Positions 59,472 to 64,000 of a DNA stretch of 64,000 bases are shown here, piece after piece. The notes under the pieces are model-generated. The model worked only from the letters and a program-made list of their open reading frames with translations, was not told the DNA's origin and searched no databases. Numbering within the stretch: position 1 is the stretch's first letter; every line of letters starts with the position of its first letter. The stretch comes from Edaphovirga cremea. Lineage in GTDB: Bacteria; Pseudomonadota; Gammaproteobacteria; Enterobacterales; Enterobacteriaceae. Position numbers and translations under genes: made by a program. The stretch is from assembly GCF_003332275.1 (NCBI RefSeq), contig NZ_QOVA01000017.1, positions 1 to 64,000 on the forward strand, in the 5' to 3' direction.

Positions 59472-60043
59472 GCGAGCAGTTAGCGGATCAGGTTCTGGTA
59501 GAGCGGGTCCAGAAGGGAGATCAAAAATCGTTCAATTTGCTGGTGATTCGTTATCAGCATAAAGTGGCGAGTCTCGTTTCCCGCTATGTACCTCAGGGCG
59601 ATGTGCCTGATGTGGTGCAGGAATCCTTTATCAAAGCTTATCGTGCGCTTGAATCATTTCGCGGCGATAGTGCTTTTTACACATGGTTGTATCGTATAGC
59701 CGTAAATACAGCCAAAAATTATCTGGTGGCTCAGGGGCGACGTCCACCATCCAGTGACGTTGATGCAAATGATGCTGAAAATTATGAAAGCGCAGGCGCA
59801 TTAAAAGAAATTTCGAACCCTGAGAACTTAATGTTGTCTGAAGAGTTACGACAAATAGTTTTCCGAACTATTGAGTCACTTCCTGAAGATCTCCGAATGG
59901 CGATCACCCTCAGGGAGTTAGATGGACTTAGCTATGAAGAGATAGCCACCATCATGGATTGTCCGGTGGGTACAGTAAGATCGCGTATTTTCCGGGCTCG
60001 GGAAGCTATTGATAATAAAGTTCAACCGCTGATTCAGCGTTAG
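59468..60043 (+). CDS. rpoE: RNA polymerase sigma-E factor RpoE
   Basis: Extracytoplasmic-function sigma factor for envelope stress. 191 aa as in E. coli. Region 2 (YRALESFRGDSAFYTWLYRIAVNTAKNYL, residues 57-86) and region 4 (SYEEIATIMDCPVGTVRSRIFRAREAI, about 155-182) are near-identical. First main gene of rpoE-rseABC; held by RseA. Confidence 0.98.
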   Translation: MSEQLADQVLVERVQKGDQKSFNLLVIRYQHKVASLVSRYVPQGDVPDVVQESFIKAYRALESFRGDSAFYTWLYRIAVNTAKNYLVAQGRRPPSSDVDANDAENYESAGALKEISNPENLMLSEELRQIVFRTIESLPEDLRMAITLRELDGLSYEEIATIMDCPVGTVRSRIFRAREAIDNKVQPLIQR

Positions 60044-60073
60044 CGATAGCGGACACAGGAAGGGTACTTAGGC

Positions 60074-60727
60074 ATGCAGAAAGAACAGCTTTCCGCTCTG
60101 ATGGATGGTGAAACGCTAGATTCTGAGCTCCTTAGCTCGTTATCGAACGATAAAGCGCTTCAGAACAGCTGGCAGAGCTATCATCTGATTCGTGATACGC
60201 TTCGGGGTGATATTGGTACCACGGTGATGCATTTTGATATTGCTGATCGTGTCGCCGCTGCCCTTGAGAATGAGCCAGCACGCCTGGTTCCCCAAGCTAT
60301 ACCTGAATCACAACCTCAGCCTCATACCTGGCAGAGAATGCCTTTCTGGCAAAAAGTTCGCCCATGGGCGAGCCAGATTACCCAAGTGGGAGTTGCCGCT
60401 TGCGTATCGTTGGCCGTAATTGTTGGTGTTCAACAATATAATCAGCCTGATGCCAGTGGTGCTTCGCCAGAAACACCCGTTTTCAATACATTGCCTATGA
60501 TGGGCAAAGCTTCACCTGTGAGTCTGGGTGTCCCGTCGGAAAATGTTTCCGCCAACGGTGGTCAGCAACAGGTTCAAGAACAGCGTAAACGTATCAATGC
60601 GATTCTGCAGGATTACGAACTCCAACGTCGCCTGCATTCTGATCAGTTGCAACTGGATATTACCAATCCACAGCAAGCTGCCGTTCAGGTCCCAGGAACT
60701 CAGACTTTAGGAATGCAATCGCAGTAA
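60074..60727 (+). CDS. rseA: Anti-sigma-E factor RseA
   Basis: Inner-membrane anti-sigma factor. Cytoplasmic N-terminal domain (MQKEQLSALMDGE, residues 1-90), one membrane helix at about 100-119, and a periplasmic tail with a Gln-rich region. DegS and RseP cleavage release RpoE. 217 aa. Its TAA overlaps the start of rseB (TAATG), so they are coupled. Confidence 0.96.
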   Translation: MQKEQLSALMDGETLDSELLSSLSNDKALQNSWQSYHLIRDTLRGDIGTTVMHFDIADRVAAALENEPARLVPQAIPESQPQPHTWQRMPFWQKVRPWASQITQVGVAACVSLAVIVGVQQYNQPDASGASPETPVFNTLPMMGKASPVSLGVPSENVSANGGQQQVQEQRKRINAILQDYELQRRLHSDQLQLDITNPQQAAVQVPGTQTLGMQSQ

Positions 60728-61683
60728 TGAAGCAATTTTGGTTTGCCGTCTGTGTGCTGACAGGCAGCCTGGTTTATCCGTCTCTCGCCCCGGCGCAAAC
60801 ACCTGCGTCCGGGGCGTTGTTGCAACAGATGAACAGCGCCAGTCAGTCTCTCAATTATGAGCTCGCCTTTATCAGTATCACCAAACAGGGGATTGAATCT
60901 CTACGTTATCGCCATGTGATTTCTGGTAAGCAACCCCTCGCACAATTATTGCAAATGGACGGTCCGCGACGCGAAATTGTCCAGCGCGGCAGTGATATCA
61001 GTTACTTTGAGCCAGGGCTTGAACCCTTTACTCTCAGTGGTCAACATATTGTCGACTCTTTGCCTTCTATCGTCTTTTCAGATTTCGCTCAGCTTGCGAA
61101 GTATTATGATTTCATCTCTGTAGGCCGCACCCGTATCTCAGACCGTCCTTGTGAGGTAATTCGTGTGGTTGCCCGGGATGGAACGCGCTACAGCTACATT
61201 GTCTGGATGGATGAAGCCACCAAGTTACCGTTAAGAGTAGACTTGCTCGATCGCGATGGTGAAACACTCGAACAGTTCCGGGTCATCTCTTTTGTTGTGG
61301 GTGACGAGGTCAAGGGCGTTTTGCAAGGTTTGGAAAAAGCCAATTTGCCACCGTTACTGACGATCCCGCCTTCCGATGACGTGAGTTTAAACTGGCAGCC
61401 CAACTGGCTTCCGGGCGGAGTAAAAGAGGTCTCGCGCAGTCGCCGTAACTTGCCAAACCTGGCGGTTCCGATAGAATCACGTTTATATACTGACGGTCTG
61501 TTCAGTTTTTCTGTGAATATAAACCCTACTCAGTCCCCTACTTCTGAACAATTTGTTCGACAGGGACGCAGGACGGTACAGACAGAAATTCGTGATGGCA
61601 AAGAGATCACCGTAGTCGGTGAGTTGCCACCGTCAACTGCAAAACGTATTGCCGATAGCGTTGTGTTCAAAGCTGCGCAATAA
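60727..61683 (+). CDS. rseB: Sigma-E regulatory protein RseB
   Basis: Periplasmic protein that shields RseA from DegS and senses lipopolysaccharide. 318 aa, signal peptide ending near LAPAQT (about residue 24). The N-terminal lipoprotein-like domain (YRHVISGKQPLAQLLQMDGP) is followed by the C-terminal RseA-binding domain (LPNLAVPIESRLYTDGLFSFSV). Coupled to rseA and followed 15 bp on by rseC. Confidence 0.96.
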   Translation: MKQFWFAVCVLTGSLVYPSLAPAQTPASGALLQQMNSASQSLNYELAFISITKQGIESLRYRHVISGKQPLAQLLQMDGPRREIVQRGSDISYFEPGLEPFTLSGQHIVDSLPSIVFSDFAQLAKYYDFISVGRTRISDRPCEVIRVVARDGTRYSYIVWMDEATKLPLRVDLLDRDGETLEQFRVISFVVGDEVKGVLQGLEKANLPPLLTIPPSDDVSLNWQPNWLPGGVKEVSRSRRNLPNLAVPIESRLYTDGLFSFSVNINPTQSPTSEQFVRQGRRTVQTEIRDGKEITVVGELPPSTAKRIADSVVFKAAQ

Positions 61684-61698
61684 AGTGAGGGGCCGACG

Positions 61699-62166
61699 AT
61701 GATGAAGGAATGGGCCACGGTAGTCTCGTGGCAGAAAGGGGTGGCGCTTTTGCGCTGTGAACCTCAATCTGGCTGTGGTGGATGTAGCTCCCGCTCCAGT
61801 TGTGGTACCCGTGTCCTGAACAAACTCGGTCCTGACGCGCGCCATCAGTTACGTGTCGATATTGATCAACCCCTTGAGCCCGGCCAGAAAGTGGAACTGG
61901 GTATCACTGAAGGCAGTTTGTTGCGTTCAGCGTTGTTGGTTTATATGACGCCGCTGGTCGGAGTTATCTTCGGTGGTGGTGCCATGCAGTGGGGATTCAA
62001 TTCTGATGGTCTGGCGCTGTTGGGTGCCGTTGTTGGTGGTGCGCTGGGTTTCCTGATTGCCCGCACTCTGGCGAAACGTTTGGGCGAAGGTAATGATTAT
62101 CAGCCTGTAATATTACAGATTGGACTACCACCCGATGCATTTCGAGTGCATGCAGAAACTGAATAG
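61699..62166 (+). CDS. rseC: RseC (SoxR-reducing / sigma-E operon membrane protein)
   Basis: 155 aa inner-membrane protein with cysteines at 20, 26, 29 and 35 (CGGCSSRSSC) and two helices around residues 70-90 and 95-115. The E. coli protein modestly affects sigma-E and takes part in SoxR reduction. RVLNKLGPDARH and VPGQKVELGI-type motifs match. Last gene of the operon. Confidence 0.94.
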   Translation: MMKEWATVVSWQKGVALLRCEPQSGCGGCSSRSSCGTRVLNKLGPDARHQLRVDIDQPLEPGQKVELGITEGSLLRSALLVYMTPLVGVIFGGGAMQWGFNSDGLALLGAVVGGALGFLIARTLAKRLGEGNDYQPVILQIGLPPDAFRVHAETE

Positions 62167-62181
62167 TCACTTTTTAAATAG

Positions 62182-62994
62182 TCACGTTCTGATCGGAATT
62201 CGACTTTCGATCATATGCTCTATCAATGCAATAAACAGGTCTGCACTAAACAATGAAAGGTAAGGGATTGAAAATAATACCTTGCCTTGGACATCCAGCA
62301 ATCGGATTGTCTGTTCAGATTCACCCCCTTTGATCGTATGAATTTCTTCAATTGAAATCGCCACGTTTTCCGTGGTCAGTGAAAGCGCGCTAAGCCGCAA
62401 CTGTTTTTCATTCATCATGAAAAAATTACGCATTAACAAACATTTTAGACGACCCTCTGTGCGGTAGAAGAAGCTGACATGCCCATCATTTGCCAATCGA
62501 TTTAATGACGCAGGGCCACGCTGAAGCAACTGTTGATCGATGATGGCTTTAATCAAACGTTTCGCGCCAGATACATTTGGAGAAATTTTGTTCCATTGGT
62601 TATAGATATCAGTTCGGAAAGCCATTGCATGCTTAAGTCTGCCTGCATATTTTCCGGCACGATAAAGATAAATATCCGAGATTTTTTCGAAGGGAATAAA
62701 GCGATCTTTATGGTCGTGCTGATTAATCACCAAAACCCCATTTTCATGCAACTCATAGACTTGCGAGGGCTTGATATATTGCCGCAGGAATATGAAGAGG
62801 ATTCCTGACACAATACAGCTCATCCCCGCCAGGAGTGTCAATTGCACAACCTGCTCATCAGGTTTGTCGGCCAGCAATAGCAGTAGCAGCATTACTGCGC
62901 CAGCCAGCATGAGAAATACAGAAATAACTATTACTATCCACGAGTTGGTTTTAGCAAAACCATGGTGACTCAAGAATCGTCCTTCGTCGATCAT
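62182..62994 (-). CDS. Uncharacterised membrane protein, two N-terminal helices
   Basis: 270 aa, not recognised. Two hydrophobic segments (residues about 20-42 and 50-72 from the ATG at 62994) are followed by a soluble domain beginning YELHENGVLVINQHDHKDRFIPFEKISDIYLYRAG, which reads like a PH-like beta sheet, and a C-terminal beta-rich part. AAGGG lies nine bases before the chosen ATG; the longer frame from 63045 lacks a site. It converges with rseC and has no E. coli counterpart between rseC and lepA. Function is unknown. Confidence 0.8.
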   Translation of the reverse strand: MIDEGRFLSHHGFAKTNSWIVIVISVFLMLAGAVMLLLLLLADKPDEQVVQLTLLAGMSCIVSGILFIFLRQYIKPSQVYELHENGVLVINQHDHKDRFIPFEKISDIYLYRAGKYAGRLKHAMAFRTDIYNQWNKISPNVSGAKRLIKAIIDQQLLQRGPASLNRLANDGHVSFFYRTEGRLKCLLMRNFFMMNEKQLRLSALSLTTENVAISIEEIHTIKGGESEQTIRLLDVQGKVLFSIPYLSLFSADLFIALIEHMIESRIPIRT

Positions 62995-63248
62995 AATAAA
63001 ATACCCTTGTAACCAGAACCTATTAATTTCAAAGTAAAAAAACACCCTTCCTCCGCGTATGTTTTATTGTCATGCCAGGATCGGGCATGGCGGAGTAATA
63101 CTCTTTCTAGTTAAATGTTACATTTGTGTAAATGGGTATTGTCCTAAAGCAGGGACATTGCATCAGGAGTGCGAGCCAGATTAAGAAAATTAATGTATGG
63201 CCGTGCGCGCATACATGTTGATACCTCACTTTCATAGCAGGAGGTAAT
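62995..63248. other. Intergenic region upstream of the membrane-protein gene and small ORF
   Basis: 254 bp between divergent starts. No gene is recognised; promoters for both are expected here but were not placed. Confidence 0.4.
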
Positions 63249-63380
63249 ATGATGAAGTCCATACAATTTGTAAGGTTTACTATCGATGTCAGGACAGTTG
63301 CTGAGCGACAGTCTCTTGCAAATACCAGAATGGCTTCATTCGTTTGTGCTGTGAATCCGTTGAGCAGAAGTACCTGCTAA
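63249..63380 (+). CDS. Candidate small protein (43 aa) with a strong ribosome-binding site
   Basis: A frame from ATG 63249 (second ATG 63252) to TAA at 63378-63380. An ideal GGAGG lies four to seven bases ahead of the two ATGs. The product is basic and moderately hydrophobic (MMKSIQFVRFTIDVRTVAE at the start, MASFVCAVNPLSRST near the end). I do not recognise a homologue. It lies about 210 bp upstream of lepA and could be a leader peptide or an independent small protein. Confidence 0.5.
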   Translation: MMKSIQFVRFTIDVRTVAERQSLANTRMASFVCAVNPLSRSTC

Positions 63381-63588
63381 CATCTTATTTCCCATAACTA
63401 AGAACCATTTCTTTATGAAGCATTCATAATCGTTAGCATTAGCGTCTCATGACTAGGTTTTCAGGGCACTGACATGTAGAATGCTGCCTCTTAGGCAAAA
63501 GACAGCCAACCTATAAACCGTCGTTTATGTCCATCCCTGTGTCCATAGGCGAATGATTCAGAAATACCAAGGCAGAAAAACATTTATA

Positions 63589-64000
63589 ATGAAGCATATA
63601 CGAAATTTCTCCATTATTGCCCACATTGACCACGGTAAGTCGACGCTGTCTGACCGTATTATCCAGATTTGCGGCGGCCTGACCGAACGTGAAATGGCTG
63701 CGCAGGTGCTGGATTCGATGGATCTTGAGCGCGAGCGTGGTATTACCATTAAAGCGCAGAGCGTTACGCTGGATTACAAAGCGAAAGACGGTGAAACCTA
63801 TCACCTCAACTTTATTGATACTCCTGGCCACGTCGATTTCTCTTATGAAGTATCGCGCTCATTGGCGGCATGCGAAGGTGCATTGCTGGTCGTTGATGCC
63901 GGGCAGGGCGTTGAAGCGCAAACATTGGCCAACTGCTATACCGCAATGGAGATGGATCTCGAAGTGGTACCGGTGTTGAACAAAATCGACTTGCCAGCGG
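63589..64000 (+). CDS. lepA: Elongation factor 4 (LepA), 5' part only
   Basis: Ribosome-binding GTPase that promotes back-translocation and helps initiation and assembly. The first 137 codons are present; the gene runs off the window. G1 motif AHIDHGKST near residue 11, G2 region [11 protein letters not shown] near residue 47, G3 DTPGHVDF near residue 77 and G4 NKID near residue 131. No clear ribosome-binding site is seen close to the ATG. Downstream of rpoE-rseABC as in E. coli, with an extra gene and small ORF in between. Confidence 0.97.
   Translation, partial: MKHIRNFSIIAHIDHGKSTLSDRIIQICGGLTEREMAAQVLDSMDLERERGITIKAQSVTLDYKAKDGETYHLNFIDTPGHVDFSYEVSRSLAACEGALLVVDAGQGVEAQTLANCYTAMEMDLEVVPVLNKIDLPA

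Overview
The window is a chromosomal segment of a member of the Enterobacterales. Nearly every backbone gene aligns by eye with a familiar Escherichia coli protein (KgtP, PssA, Pat, EmrAB, ProVWX, NrdHIEF, SmpB, RecN, RpoE/RseABC, LepA), the tmRNA encodes the ANDENYALAA tag, and local gene order is enterobacterial. Spacing, paralogues and several accessory genes differ from E. coli, so a less-studied genus is likely; I do not assign one.

Layout. 1-121: tail of an rRNA-operon terminator region. 400-9001: kgtP, then yfiM, pssA, pat and tapT, trxC on the minus strand and yfiF on the plus strand. 9089-21182: minus-strand efflux and osmoprotection block (emrB, emrA, an outer-membrane factor, emrR, ygaH, ygaZ, a frameshifted ygaY, two proX copies, proW, proV). 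21183-24221: accessory patch with a nucleotidyltransferase remnant, a holin/M15-endopeptidase lysis pair and a LysR-type regulator. 24390-28206: nrdHIEF behind tandem NrdR boxes. 28601-33665: small stress and sulfur genes (ygaM, an Asr-like protein, ygaC, a DUF1198 protein, pfkB, a YgiW/YdeI-type protein, ygaP-ygaV).

33953-48077 is the accessory core: an IS3-family element at the backbone edge, then a genomic island whose CP4-57-type integrase lies next to ssrA (tmRNA). The island looks like a defence island. One module is plus-strand: an OLD-family ATPase/TOPRIM nuclease broken by an in-frame TAG, an overlapping UvrD-like helicase (a Gabija-like pair), and a 1437-residue NACHT-like ATPase with a C-terminal PD-(D/E)XK nuclease motif. 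The other is minus-strand and convergent to it: an FRG-domain protein followed by a SIR2-like protein.

48078-64000 is backbone again: ssrA, smpB, ratA-ratB, bamE, recN (two LexA boxes), nadK, grpE (sigma-32 promoter), ung, grcA (FNR site), srmB, trmN6, nadB, a small uORF overlapping rpoE, rpoE-rseA-rseB-rseC, an uncharacterised membrane protein, a 43-codon small ORF and the start of lepA. Compared with E. coli order as I know it, the grpE-to-emrB block sits between ung and yfiF, so adjacent chromosomal blocks have swapped places.

The most interesting leads are the FRG-SIR2 pair, the OLD/helicase/NACHT-nuclease cluster with its amber interruption, the spanin-less holin-endopeptidase cassette, the divergent second ProX, and several unlisted small ORFs.
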